Source: Microcoleus sp. FACHB-68
GTDB lineage: Bacteria; Cyanobacteriota; Cyanobacteriia; Cyanobacteriales; Oscillatoriaceae
NCBI RefSeq assembly: GCF_014695715.1
Contig: NZ_JACJOT010000017.1
Span: forward strand, 186,001-250,000
Length of the DNA: 64,000 nt
Reading direction: 5' to 3'
A program made the position numbers and the translations under genes. Shown here piece by piece: positions 46,123-55,249 of this stretch (position 1 is its first letter; each line of letters opens with the position of its first letter). A model generated the notes under the pieces. It worked only from the letters and a program-made list of their open reading frames with translations. It had not been told where the DNA came from and ran no database searches.

Positions 46123-47190
46123 ATGGATTGCCGGCACCCGTTATTAGATATCGCTCAATCTTATTTGCGTGAATTTGTCGCACCCCAAGCTGCCCAAATT
46201 GATAGCGATCCGGCGGCGTTGCAAACCGCTTTAAAAGGACTCGGTGAGCGTTCCTTACTAGCGCTGCGAGTTCCCCAAAGCGGGGGTGCAGCAGAAGTCA
46301 GTGAAGAAACCTTTCGCACCTTTCAAGAGATAGTAACTAGATACTCCGGTGCGTTAGCTTTCTTGCAAACTCAGCACCAAAGCGCCGGCGGGTTTTTAGC
46401 CAAAAGTGAGAATGAAGCACTTAAGCAAGAATATCTTCCCCATTTAGCCACCGGCAAGCGGTTAGTAGGTGTTGGCTTTTCTCAATTGCGGCGTCAGGGA
46501 GAACCGGCACTCGTCGCGCAGCCTGTTGCAGCCGGCTTTCTGCTCAATGGCTACGTGCCTTGGATCACCGGCTTTGGCTGCTTTCAAGAATTTATTGCCG
46601 GCGCGACGTTGCCGGATGGTGGCGCTGTGTTTGGGGTAGTGCCGTTTGTGGAAACCTATCAAGCTGCCGGTGGCAAAATTATATTTAGTGAGCCGATGGA
46701 GTTGGCGGCAATGGCATCGACTAACACCGTTACTGCCCAGTTAACTCAGTGGTTTTTACCGAAAGAACGGGTGGTGTTTATCAAGCCGGCAGGTTGGATT
46801 CATGAAAATGATCGCAAGAATGTATTGCAGCATAGTTTTTTTGCCTTGGGTTGCGCTCGTGCCGGCCTTGATATTGTAGAAGAGGTAGCAAAAACAAAGC
46901 AGTTGCCCTTTATTAACACTACTTTTGATGCCCTTGATCGGGAACTGCTCAACTGTCGTGCCGGCATACTTGAAGCTTACCGGCAACCTGACGCAGATCG
47001 GTTGAAATTGCGTGCTTGGGCGATAGAATTAGCGTGCCGGTGTGCGACTGCTGCGGTAACGGTTTCTAGCGGTGCTGCGAATTATAAACACCATGCCGCA
47101 CAGCGAGTCTATCGGGAAGCCTTAGTTTTTACAGTTGCCGGTCAAACAACCGCAGTCATGGAAGCAACCTTGAGCCGGCTGATTCGCTGA
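46123..47190 (+). CDS. Acyl-CoA dehydrogenase family protein
   Basis: A 355-residue FAD flavoprotein homologue. It has an N-terminal helical domain, a middle segment with RLVGVGFSQLRRQGEPALV that corresponds to the family's strand domain, and a C-terminal helical bundle (RCATAAVTVSSGAANYKHHA, then RVYREALVFTVAGQT). It is slightly short for the family and the usual catalytic Glu cannot be placed with confidence. The substrate is unknown. Cyanobacteria rarely degrade fatty acids, so a biosynthetic or redox role is plausible. Confidence 0.75.
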   Translation: MDCRHPLLDIAQSYLREFVAPQAAQIDSDPAALQTALKGLGERSLLALRVPQSGGAAEVSEETFRTFQEIVTRYSGALAFLQTQHQSAGGFLAKSENEALKQEYLPHLATGKRLVGVGFSQLRRQGEPALVAQPVAAGFLLNGYVPWITGFGCFQEFIAGATLPDGGAVFGVVPFVETYQAAGGKIIFSEPMELAAMASTNTVTAQLTQWFLPKERVVFIKPAGWIHENDRKNVLQHSFFALGCARAGLDIVEEVAKTKQLPFINTTFDALDRELLNCRAGILEAYRQPDADRLKLRAWAIELACRCATAAVTVSSGAANYKHHAAQRVYREALVFTVAGQTTAVMEATLSRLIR

Positions 47191-47330
47191 AAGTCAGGGC
47201 AAGTACAAACAATTTTCAATCTACCAAAATAGACCCCACTGCCGAGGGGCATAGCATCAGCATAGAAAATATTCACTTAGACCAAAATATACTGTATATA
47301 TTAACCTCAATTTATGATTCTCACAGATAA

Positions 47331-47824
47331 CCCCTTGTGGAGGGGGTTTGGGGGACGCACCCGTCACCCAATGGGGGGTTTGGGGGGAACCCCCCCAATG
47401 CCTTTGTGACTTTATCCAATACTAGAACATCCAACAGATAACCCCTTGTGGAGGGGGTTTGGGGGACGCACCCGTCACCCAATGGGGGGTTTGGGGGGAA
47501 CCCCCCCAATGCCTTTGTGACTTCTCGCAGAAAATATTCACTGAGACGAAAATACAAACGACTTCTCACTTACCAAAATACCCAACAGATCACCCCTTGT
47601 GGAGGGGGTTTGGGGGACGCACCCGTCCACCAATGGGGGGTTTGGGGGGAACCCCCCCAATGCCTTTGTGACTTCTCGCAGAAAATATTCGCTAAGACGA
47701 AGATACATACATTTCTCACTTACCAGAATACCCAACAGATCACCCCTTGTGGAGGGGGTTTGGGGGACGCACCCGTCCACCAATGGGGGGTTTGGGGGGA
47801 ACCCCCCCAATGCCTTTCAGACTT
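47331..47824. repeat. Four-copy G-rich tandem array
   Basis: Four ~82-base units start at 47331, 47442, 47593 and 47743 (steps of 111, 151 and 150). Each has CCCCTTGTGGAGGGGG, then GGGGGTTTGGGGGACGC, then an AATGGGGGGTTTGGGGGG block closed by AACCCCCC. The linkers of copies 2-3 and 3-4 are also alike (GCAGAAAATATTC, TCTCACTTACC). Open frames exist on both strands because the steps are near multiples of three, but the peptides are low complexity; I call it non-coding. The rest of 47191-48051 shows no gene. Confidence 0.88.
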
Positions 47825-48051
47825 TTGCAATACCGCTGTGCTGCTGTACCGGCTCAAATTTTGCGTAAGTGTACCATTGGCGCAGGTAGCAGATAATTTT
47901 AAAGTGGATTAAGCCAAAGATCCGGCGCGAAAACTTGCAATTACAGCAAAACAACCATCAAACTTCAGCACACACAGGTTAAAACTGCTAGCAAATTCGC
48001 TACGATCTTCTACATCTGTTAACTATCAGCGTTGTTTCATCTCAAACTCTT

Positions 48052-49335
48052 ATGAATCCTGCCCTGACTCAATTCGGCGATCAAATGTCCCACCTGACAG
48101 GGGTGCGGGCGATTATGAAAGATATTATTGAAACCTTGCAAGCTGGAGAAGGGCAGGAGTTTATCAATTTAAGCGCCGGCAATCCAGTCATTCTGCCAGA
48201 GGTTGAGCAGTTGTGGCGCGATTGCACAGCAGAACTTCTGGCGAGTTCAGATTATGGCGAAGTCGTTTGCCGGTATGGATCTTCTCAGGGATATCAGCCG
48301 CTGATCGATGCGGTGGTTAAAGATTTCAACCGGCGCTATAAGTTGAATTTAACTGAGCGTAACATCTTAATTACCCCAGGCAGTCAGGCACTTTATTTTT
48401 ATGCTGCCAATGCCTTTGGCGGTTACACCACCGGCAAACAACTCAAGCAAATTGTCCTGCCCCTGAGTCCCGATTATACCGGCTATGGCGGTGTCAGCTT
48501 GATGCCAGAGGCGCTGTTTGCCTATAAGCCTTCACTCGATATTAATGCTGCCGGTCATAGTTTCAAATACCGGCCTGATTTCAGTCAGTTAGAGATTAAC
48601 GAAAACACCGGCTGCGTGCTATTCTCGCGCCCCTGTAACCCCACCGGCAACGTTTTGACGGATGAAGAGGTGCGGAAAATTGCGGCGCTGGCTGCCCCCT
48701 ACGACGTGCCGGTGATGGTAGACTCGGCTTATGGCCCCCCCTTCCCCGCCTTGAATTTTACGGAAATGACGCCGGTGTTTGGCGGCAATGTGATTCACGG
48801 CATGAGTTTATCAAAAGCCGGATTGCCGGGAGAACGGGTGGGCATTGCGGTTGGCGATGAGGGGGTGATTCAAATTCTGCAATCATTCCAGACGAATATG
48901 TGTATACACTCCCCGCGTTACGGGCAAGCGATCGCAGCGCGTGCAATTGCCAGTGGTGCCCTTGCGGATGTGGCAGAAAATGTGATTCGCCCTTACTACC
49001 AAAGTAAGTTCACTGTAGTTGAATCCACCTTAGATGCAGCGATGCCAAAGGATTTGCCCTGGTTCCTCCATCGCGGAGAAGGCGCAATTTTTGCATGGCT
49101 TTGGTTAGAGAATTTGCCCATGAGTGATTGGGATTTGTATCAAGAATTGAAGGAAGTAGGTGTAGTTGTCGTTCCGGGAAGCTCTTTCTTCCCGGGTTTA
49201 CGCGAGGATTGGAAGCACAAGAATGAGTGCATAAGGATTAGTTTGACTGAAACTGATGGCAACATTGAAACCGGCATGAAGCGTTTAGCTCAAGTTGTGG
49301 AACGGATATATCAGCAGCAGCCGGTTAGTTGTTAA
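48052..49335 (+). CDS. avtA: Valine-pyruvate aminotransferase
   Basis: A 427-residue class I/II PLP aminotransferase. The start ALTQFGDQMSHLTGVRAIM and FINLSAGNPVILPEVE mark the AvtA family; SRPCNPTGNVL and the PLP-lysine line MSLSKAGLPGERVG are intact, and SLTE with a nearby Arg (ECIRISLTE) ends the substrate pocket. It should exchange valine and pyruvate for alanine and ketoisovalerate. A clear terminator follows. Confidence 0.9.
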   Translation: MNPALTQFGDQMSHLTGVRAIMKDIIETLQAGEGQEFINLSAGNPVILPEVEQLWRDCTAELLASSDYGEVVCRYGSSQGYQPLIDAVVKDFNRRYKLNLTERNILITPGSQALYFYAANAFGGYTTGKQLKQIVLPLSPDYTGYGGVSLMPEALFAYKPSLDINAAGHSFKYRPDFSQLEINENTGCVLFSRPCNPTGNVLTDEEVRKIAALAAPYDVPVMVDSAYGPPFPALNFTEMTPVFGGNVIHGMSLSKAGLPGERVGIAVGDEGVIQILQSFQTNMCIHSPRYGQAIAARAIASGALADVAENVIRPYYQSKFTVVESTLDAAMPKDLPWFLHRGEGAIFAWLWLENLPMSDWDLYQELKEVGVVVVPGSSFFPGLREDWKHKNECIRISLTETDGNIETGMKRLAQVVERIYQQQPVSC

Positions 49336-49353
49336 TTATTTGAGATAGAGAGG

Positions 49354-49386
49354 GGGGCGATTGTAGAGATCGTCCCTATTTTTTTT
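49354..49386 (+). terminator. Rho-independent terminator after avtA
   Basis: GGGGCGAT (49354-49361) pairs with ATCGTCCC (49369-49376), one G-T pair, followed by TATTTTTTTT. Confidence 0.85.
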
Positions 49387-49492
49387 GGGGCGAGAACTGT
49401 GCCGGTGTAAATGTTACAGGTGAATAGTAAGGCAGTTAAGCTCTAGAAACCTGGTTTCTTTTCATGCCTATCCAAACCGGCACCGACAAACC

Positions 49493-49852
49493 TTATTTAT
49501 CTTTCTCTTCAATTACCGCTTGCACCAGCTGCCAGAGGAAGAAACAAAAACCGATGCAGAGTCCGGAAATGGGATCGAACCAGGAGATCCCATTCACGAA
49601 ACCAAATTCACCGATTTTGAACATAATCTTGAGAAACTTTTGGTTGTTTAATCTATTTTCTCGCTGCTTCGGTAGCTCTTGCTCACTCATTTCGAGGCTT
49701 TCTAGTGGGGAGTTACTGATAAAAGCCAGCAGGATTAAAAGCTGAATCTGGGGGTTTTGGGTGAGGATAGCTTTAAACAGTTGTACAGTCATTGGTGGGT
49801 TTCCTGAAGGTCGTTTTTGATCGTGAGCCAGTCCGGTATCGAAGTTTTCCAT
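49493..49852 (-). CDS. Possible small membrane protein
   Basis: A 119-residue open frame with one hydrophobic helix near the C-terminus (ISGLCIGFCFFLWQLVQAVI) and a charged tail EEKDK. A second ATG at 49789 has AGGAAA upstream and would give 98 residues. No family is recognised. An overlapping plus-strand frame is less protein-like. It is treated as possible only. Confidence 0.4.
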   Translation of the reverse strand: MENFDTGLAHDQKRPSGNPPMTVQLFKAILTQNPQIQLLILLAFISNSPLESLEMSEQELPKQRENRLNNQKFLKIMFKIGEFGFVNGISWFDPISGLCIGFCFFLWQLVQAVIEEKDK

Positions 49853-50016
49853 CGCTCGAAATCCTTCGTGTGACTAGCTTTGAGCAAAATCTAACTTGTC
49901 CGACTCGATAAAAACTGGACTTTTGGGGACAGAGATTAAGTGACCTTTCTGACCCTCAGCGAAGTGATGAAGTTGTTTAGACTATTGATATCCACAACCG
50001 CCTCAATTTCTTAACT

Positions 50017-53000
50017 ATGGGTGAAACCCGCAACCGTGATACTCTTCAGGCGCACGCTGAGGGAAAACTGCTTCTCAAAACGGCTAAAGCTGGCAAACGT
50101 GATGAGAATGGCAAGCTTTGGACTTATTTGGATATTGCTGGAGAAGCAGGAGTTAGCGAAAAAACAGTTAAACGATTTTTTGGGGGTGAATCAGTTGATA
50201 GGGACTCTGCAATTGCGATTTGTCAAGCGTTAGGGTTAGAAGTTACAGAAATCGTTGATCAGAGTCAGTTGAACTCACCACCCGATAACAGCATCGATTG
50301 GCACACTGTCTGTCATGCCATGCTGGAAGTGCAACCCATCCGCCGGCAAGCAACCGGCAGACATGGAGGACATGAGATTAAAATTCATGTGCCTCTGGGG
50401 TTGGTGAAACCCTGCCGGCAAGCAAAGCGAGATGAGCAATTTTCTCCGATGGCAGCCGAGGGGACGCAACAATATCGGCTATCGGAAAAAGAAATCGAAC
50501 GGCAGTTTGAAGAAAGCGAATTTTTTAAAGAAGTTATTCAGAAACAAGGCAAAAACCTGGCGATAGTTGGTGAACCCGGTGCCGGCAAAAGCACTTGGAT
50601 GGATTGCATTGCAAGGCATTTAGATAGGGAGGGCAACCCCCACGGGTTTCCCATTTGCATTCCCTTGGGAAATTTGCAGGGGAAAACCCTGGAGGAATAT
50701 CTGCGGCAAATTTGGCTGAAAGCTGCGCTGCCTGATCTCGATGCCGGCGCGGTAGAAGTGAAGCCGGCACTAGAAGCAAAGCTGGTGCAATTGTTTAACA
50801 GTGGCAAAGTGTGGCTGCTGTTAGATGGGGCGGATGAAATGCGGGTGGCAGAATCAAACTCGCCTTTAAAAGAAATTGCCAATCAACTGATAGGCTGGGT
50901 TGCCTTGGCGCGGGTGGCGATCAGTTGCCGGTTGAATGTTTGGGTAACAAATGATAAAGCGCTGCGTGATTTTCAAACTTATCGGACGCTGAATTTTGAT
51001 GAGGCGGGGGTGGCGGATTTTATTGAGCAGTGGTTTACAGAAGCCGGCAAACCCGAACTCGGAGAAAAATTGCAGGCAAAATTAGCGGAACTGGAAAAAG
51101 ATCGGATTCGGGATTTGGTGAAAAATCCTTTGCGGTTATCGCTGCTATGTGAAACTTGGGATGATAAAAAAGATTTACCGGAAACAAAAGCCGGACTTTA
51201 CCAGCGATTTCGAGAGAATTTTTATAACTGGAAGAAAGATGAATTTCCCATCACTAGGAATCAGCGTCAGGAGTTAAACGCACAGTTGGCAAAGTTGGCG
51301 CTGGCAGCATTGGAAAGGAAAATGCCATTGCGGGAGTCGCTTTGCTATGAGGTGATGGGGGAAGATTGCTTTAAATTAGCGCAGGATCTCGGTTGGTTGA
51401 ATTTGGTTTACCGGAATGCGGAGACAGATGAGCCGGTTTATGCTTTTTATCACCTGACGTTTCAGGAATATTTTGCAGCTTTAGCGGTGGAAGGTTGGCA
51501 TTATTTTTTCACTCATGTTCCAGATCATCCGCAACAGGGAATTTACCGCATCTTTGAACCGCAGTGGAAAGAAGTGATTTTGTTGTGGTTGGGGGGTGTC
51601 GAGGTGCTGGCAGAACAGAAAGAGGAGTTTATTACTGCATTAGTTGAGTTTAAGGATGGGTGCGGCGAGTGGAATTATATAGATATAGATCAAGGACTCT
51701 ATGAATTTCAAGCCTATTTTCTAGCAGCAGCCGGCATTAGCGAATTTTGCCAGTCTTCCAAAAGCGAGGAAATTGTTAGGAAAATCGTTAAATGGGGTTT
51801 TGGTTACTTCAACATTGAAAAACAACAGTGGCAAACATTGCTCGATCCAATAGCAGAGGCAGCGAGGAAAGTGCTGCCCCAGACACGGCGATCCAAAGCC
51901 ATCAGTGCTTTAGTCGAGTTAATTGGCAACACTGAGTCTGAATCTACCCGCTATTGGGCGGCATACAGCTTGGGGAAAATCGACCCCGGCAACGAAACTG
52001 CCATCAGTGCTTTAGTCGAGTTAATTGGCAACTGTGGGGATGAAGAAACCCGCAGGAAAGCGGCAATTGGCTTGGGGAAAATCGACCCCGGCAACGAAAC
52101 TGGTATCAGGGGTTTAGTCGATTTAATCGGCAACTGTGGAAATGAAACAAACCGCATTTTTGCGGCAATTGGCTTGGATAAAATCGCCATCGGCAATGAA
52201 ACAGCCATCAGGAGTTTAGTCGATTTAATCGGCAATTTTGGAGATAACAAAACCCGCTTTTTTGCGGCAATTGGCTTGGGAAAAATCGCCATCGGCAACG
52301 AAACTGCCATCACGGCTTTAGTCGAGTTAATCGGCAACTGTGGGGATGAAGAAACTCGCTTTTTTGCGGCATATAGCTTGAGGGAAATCGCCATCGACAA
52401 CGAAACAGCCATTACGGCTTTAGTCGAGTTAATCGGCAACTGTGGAGATGAAAAAAACCGCATTTTGGCGGCAATTGGCTTGGGGGAAATCGCCATCGGC
52501 AACGAAACAGCCATCACGGCTTTAGTCGAGTTAATCGGCAACTGTGGGGATGAAGAAACCCGCATTTTGGCAGCAGGAAGCTTGGGAAAAATCGACCCCG
52601 GCAACGAAACAGCCATCACGGCTTTAGTCGATTTAATCGGCAACTGTAGGGATAACAAAACCCGCTGGAAAGCGGCAGATAGCTTGGAGAACACCGCCAT
52701 CGGCAACGAAACTGCTATCCGTGCTTTAGTCGAGTTAATTGGCAACTATAAGTCTGATTCTACCCCCTGGATGGCGGCAAATAGCTTGAAAAAGATTTTA
52801 GTGACAGAGAAGCAAATGGCAGGGGTTGTCTCTGCCTTGAAAGATTTCCTATCGAATGAAACTTACGAAAATAACTTTGATCGATTCGAGAACTGCTACA
52901 AACTCATCTGGCACTGCGCCCAAATTCTGCCCTATCCCGTCTTTTATGAGGCATGGCATCATCCACCGCACAAGTCCCATCCAGAAGTCGCGGAAACAAC

Positions 53001-53475
53001 GGGAGTGGGGTTCTGTGCCGGCATCCAACAGCGCAATTTAGCAGAATTACCGCAACTGCTGAATGCTGCACTTGTCTCAGAATTAATCGATTCAGTCCAG
53101 CTTATTTGCACTGACGGCAGCAATTTTTTTGATAAGGATAACCCGGTTCTGGAAATTTACGATGCCATGCTTGATAGTGGTTGTCCAGAGCGTCCTAATG
53201 GCTATCCTACAAAAATAGCAGAGCTGAAGCTGTATTATAAATCTCTCTGTCGCAATGGCAAAAAGCGACCGATTTTACTCTTTTATGAAAACCCTGCCGG
53301 GGCACCACCCCAAGGCTTTAGCGAAATTTTTCTCAACGCTTTAAGCAAATTTGATGGAGGAATTTGCCTCGTGAGTGATCAAACGAATATCCCCTTACAA
53401 TCTTTCTCACCCAATCAGCCAAATTTGATTGAAGATATTGTTGGATGGATTCGACGAATTGTGATGGAAAGTTAA
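50017..53475 (+). CDS. HTH-NACHT-HEAT repeat protein (bacterial NLR-like)
   Basis: An 1152-residue STAND ATPase. Residues about 1-90 form a helix-turn-helix-type domain (YLDIAGEAGVSEKTVKRFF). The NACHT module (about 165-480) has Walker A VGEPGAGKST (Lys191) and Walker B LLLDGADE (Asp270/Asp273), then the winged-helix part with YHLTFQEYFAAL. Residues about 628-933 are nine exact 34-residue HEAT-like repeats. The last ~180 residues are an alpha/beta domain (VQLICTDG, RPILLFYENPAG, GGICLVSDQ) seen at the end of cyanobacterial NACHT proteins but without a name I can give. Bacterial NACHT proteins act in antiphage defence in several cases; the role here is inferred. The effector is not obvious. 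Confidence 0.88.
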   Translation: MGETRNRDTLQAHAEGKLLLKTAKAGKRDENGKLWTYLDIAGEAGVSEKTVKRFFGGESVDRDSAIAICQALGLEVTEIVDQSQLNSPPDNSIDWHTVCHAMLEVQPIRRQATGRHGGHEIKIHVPLGLVKPCRQAKRDEQFSPMAAEGTQQYRLSEKEIERQFEESEFFKEVIQKQGKNLAIVGEPGAGKSTWMDCIARHLDREGNPHGFPICIPLGNLQGKTLEEYLRQIWLKAALPDLDAGAVEVKPALEAKLVQLFNSGKVWLLLDGADEMRVAESNSPLKEIANQLIGWVALARVAISCRLNVWVTNDKALRDFQTYRTLNFDEAGVADFIEQWFTEAGKPELGEKLQAKLAELEKDRIRDLVKNPLRLSLLCETWDDKKDLPETKAGLYQRFRENFYNWKKDEFPITRNQRQELNAQLAKLALAALERKMPLRESLCYEVMGEDCFKLAQDLGWLNLVYRNAETDEPVYAFYHLTFQEYFAALAVEGWHYFFTHVPDHPQQGIYRIFEPQWKEVILLWLGGVEVLAEQKEEFITALVEFKDGCGEWNYIDIDQGLYEFQAYFLAAAGISEFCQSSKSEEIVRKIVKWGFGYFNIEKQQWQTLLDPIAEAARKVLPQTRRSKAISALVELIGNTESESTRYWAAYSLGKIDPGNETAISALVELIGNCGDEETRRKAAIGLGKIDPGNETGIRGLVDLIGNCGNETNRIFAAIGLDKIAIGNETAIRSLVDLIGNFGDNKTRFFAAIGLGKIAIGNETAITALVELIGNCGDEETRFFAAYSLREIAIDNETAITALVELIGNCGDEKNRILAAIGLGEIAIGNETAITALVELIGNCGDEETRILAAGSLGKIDPGNETAITALVDLIGNCRDNKTRWKAADSLENTAIGNETAIRALVELIGNYKSDSTPWMAANSLKKILVTEKQMAGVVSALKDFLSNETYENNFDRFENCYKLIWHCAQILPYPVFYEAWHHPPHKSHPEVAETTGVGFCAGIQQRNLAELPQLLNAALVSELIDSVQLICTDGSNFFDKDNPVLEIYDAMLDSGCPERPNGYPTKIAELKLYYKSLCRNGKKRPILLFYENPAGAPPQGFSEIFLNALSKFDGGICLVSDQTNIPLQSFSPNQPNLIEDIVGWIRRIVMES
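51898..52815 (+). repeat. Nine 102-base coding repeats (HEAT-like)
   Basis: Repeat starts fall at 51898, 52000, 52102, 52204, 52306, 52408, 52510, 52612 and 52714, exactly 102 bases apart. Each unit encodes 34 residues around ALVELIGNCGDEETR and IGLGKI. Nucleotide identity between neighbours is high, pointing to recent expansion or gene conversion. Confidence 0.95.
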
Positions 53476-53577
53476 ATATAGCCATCCTCAGTGAATTGTG
53501 ATCCCAAGTCAGCCCCCAAACCCCCAATGCCTACGGTGTACACACAAGTCTTCTCTACTTACGCTTGAGGTTTATTA

Positions 53578-53821
53578 GCCCCCTAAATCCCCCAATTCTG
53601 GGGGACTTTAAATTCCGGTTCCCCCCAAAATTGGGGGGTGAGTGCGGCTTATTCCACCGTTTTGAGGTTGATATGCAGAGGTGTTTACACCGTAGGAATT
53701 GGGGGCTTTAGGGGGCATGAAAAGTTAAACCAAACCACCGAAAATTCGTGTATACACAGTCACCTATTCTGGAAGTAACCAAACCCTTCAAAGTCCCCCA
53801 GAATTGGGGGATTTAGGGGGC
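53578..53821. mobile_element. MITE-like element with perfect 32-base terminal inverted repeats
   Basis: Bases 53578-53609 and 53790-53821 are exact reverse complements; each arm itself contains a CCCCC...GGGGG dyad. The 180 bases between hold a further GGAATTGGGGGCTTTAGGGG variant and no gene. No clear target-site duplication is seen. The GGGGGCTTTAGGGGGC motif also occurs inside the element (about 53697-53717). Confidence 0.75.
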
Positions 53822-53863
53822 GAAATTGCTATGCTGAGATTGAGAAGCTCTCAATTTTTACTT

Positions 53864-54958
53864 CTAAACGTAAACTTGGTTGTAATAAGCTTGATACTCT
53901 TCAGAGAGTAGCGGTTTCCACCAATCTTCATGGGTTAAAAACCATTCAACCGTGCGCCGCAATCCCTCTTCAACCGTTACAGAAGGCGTCCAACCCAACT
54001 CAGTTTTAATCTTGGTTGCGTCAATCGCATACCGGCGATCATGTCCTGGCCGATCCTTTACAAACGTAATTAACTCCTCACAAGGACGCACCGGCAGCTC
54101 AGTTGCCATCTCATCCATTAACTTACACAACATCCGCACCAAGTCAATATTTTTCACCTCATTATTACCGCCAACATTGTAAGTTTCCCCCGGTTCACCG
54201 CGATGAATCACCACATCTAAGGCACTACAATGATCACGAACATACAGCCAATCCCGCACATTTTGACCATCCCCATAAACCGGCAAAGGTTTGCCCAGCA
54301 GCATATTAATGCACATCAGGGGAATCAATTTTTCAGGGAAATGATAAGGGCCGTAATTGTTAGAACAATTGGTAATAATTGTCGGAACTTTGTAAGTGTG
54401 GAAATAAGCCCGCGCTAAATGATCGCTGCCGGCTTTCGAGGCAGAATAGGGACTATTCGGCGCATAAGGCGTTGTTTCCGTAAACGCTGGATCATCCGGG
54501 CCGAGACTGCCGTAAACTTCATCGGTAGAAACGTGGAGGAACCTGTAATCACTCGGTTGTCCCTTGCCATTCCAATGCTGGCGAAACGCTTCCAGCAGCG
54601 TAAAAGTGCCGACAACATTCGTTTGCACAAAAGCACCAGGACCGAGAATTGAGCGATCAACGTGAGATTCTGCCGCAAAGTGGGCAACGGTATCAATCGC
54701 TTCCTCTTGCAATAGACTATCGACAGCCGCGCGATCGCAGATATCCCCCTGCACAAAGCGAACATTCTCCCTTCCCTCCAACTCCGCCAGCGTTTGCCGA
54801 TTGCCGGCATACGTCAAGGCATCGAGAACCACCACCCGATCGCCCCCGTAAGATTCGCACCAGTGATGCACAAAATTTGAGCCAATAAAGCCGGCACCCC
54901 CCGTGATTAAAATTCGGCGGGGTTGTCTATTTTCACCGTTGTTCCAGCTGTGGGTCAT
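53864..54958 (-). CDS. rfbB: dTDP-glucose 4,6-dehydratase
   Basis: A 364-residue extended SDR enzyme making dTDP-4-keto-6-deoxyglucose, the second step to dTDP-rhamnose. Motifs are [15 protein letters not shown] (NAD site), [12 protein letters not shown] (catalytic Thr-Asp-Glu), [11 protein letters not shown] (Tyr-x3-Lys) and [17 protein letters not shown]. All catalytic residues are kept. The other rhamnose genes are not in the window. Surface-polysaccharide genes lie on both sides. Confidence 0.96.
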   Translation of the reverse strand: MTHSWNNGENRQPRRILITGGAGFIGSNFVHHWCESYGGDRVVVLDALTYAGNRQTLAELEGRENVRFVQGDICDRAAVDSLLQEEAIDTVAHFAAESHVDRSILGPGAFVQTNVVGTFTLLEAFRQHWNGKGQPSDYRFLHVSTDEVYGSLGPDDPAFTETTPYAPNSPYSASKAGSDHLARAYFHTYKVPTIITNCSNNYGPYHFPEKLIPLMCINMLLGKPLPVYGDGQNVRDWLYVRDHCSALDVVIHRGEPGETYNVGGNNEVKNIDLVRMLCKLMDEMATELPVRPCEELITFVKDRPGHDRRYAIDATKIKTELGWTPSVTVEEGLRRTVEWFLTHEDWWKPLLSEEYQAYYNQVYV

Positions 54959-55249
54959 AACAATTTTGGATTTTGGATTAACTTGATGCGAACTTTCACG
55001 CCTTTACAGAAGGCTGCAAGCTATGTTTAGCAAGTATTTCAGATTTTTGCAAGCCAATAGCGTTTAAATTTTAATTTCCAGCCAGTGCCGGTTGCTACAA
55101 ACCCCCTGCCGGCGACTCCCATAACTCTCCTACACAGCCATTAACCCATCTGTGGTTAAAAAAAAAGACGCTTGCCACAACGCGAAAAACCGGCATAACC
55201 TTTTTCAACGTATCATAAAAAAATCTATCCTTAGACCGAGGAAAAAATT

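Noticed and set aside
47331-47824. CRISPR array
   Set aside because: Repeat units are ~82 bases with linkers that are themselves similar, and no cas genes are near.
47321-47912. Open frames on both strands through the G-rich array
   Set aside because: Low-complexity Gly/Pro peptides created by repeat steps near multiples of three. There is no ribosome site or family.
51951-52745. 264-codon minus-strand frame
   Set aside because: It is antisense to the HEAT repeats; its own repeats only mirror the 102-base coding units.
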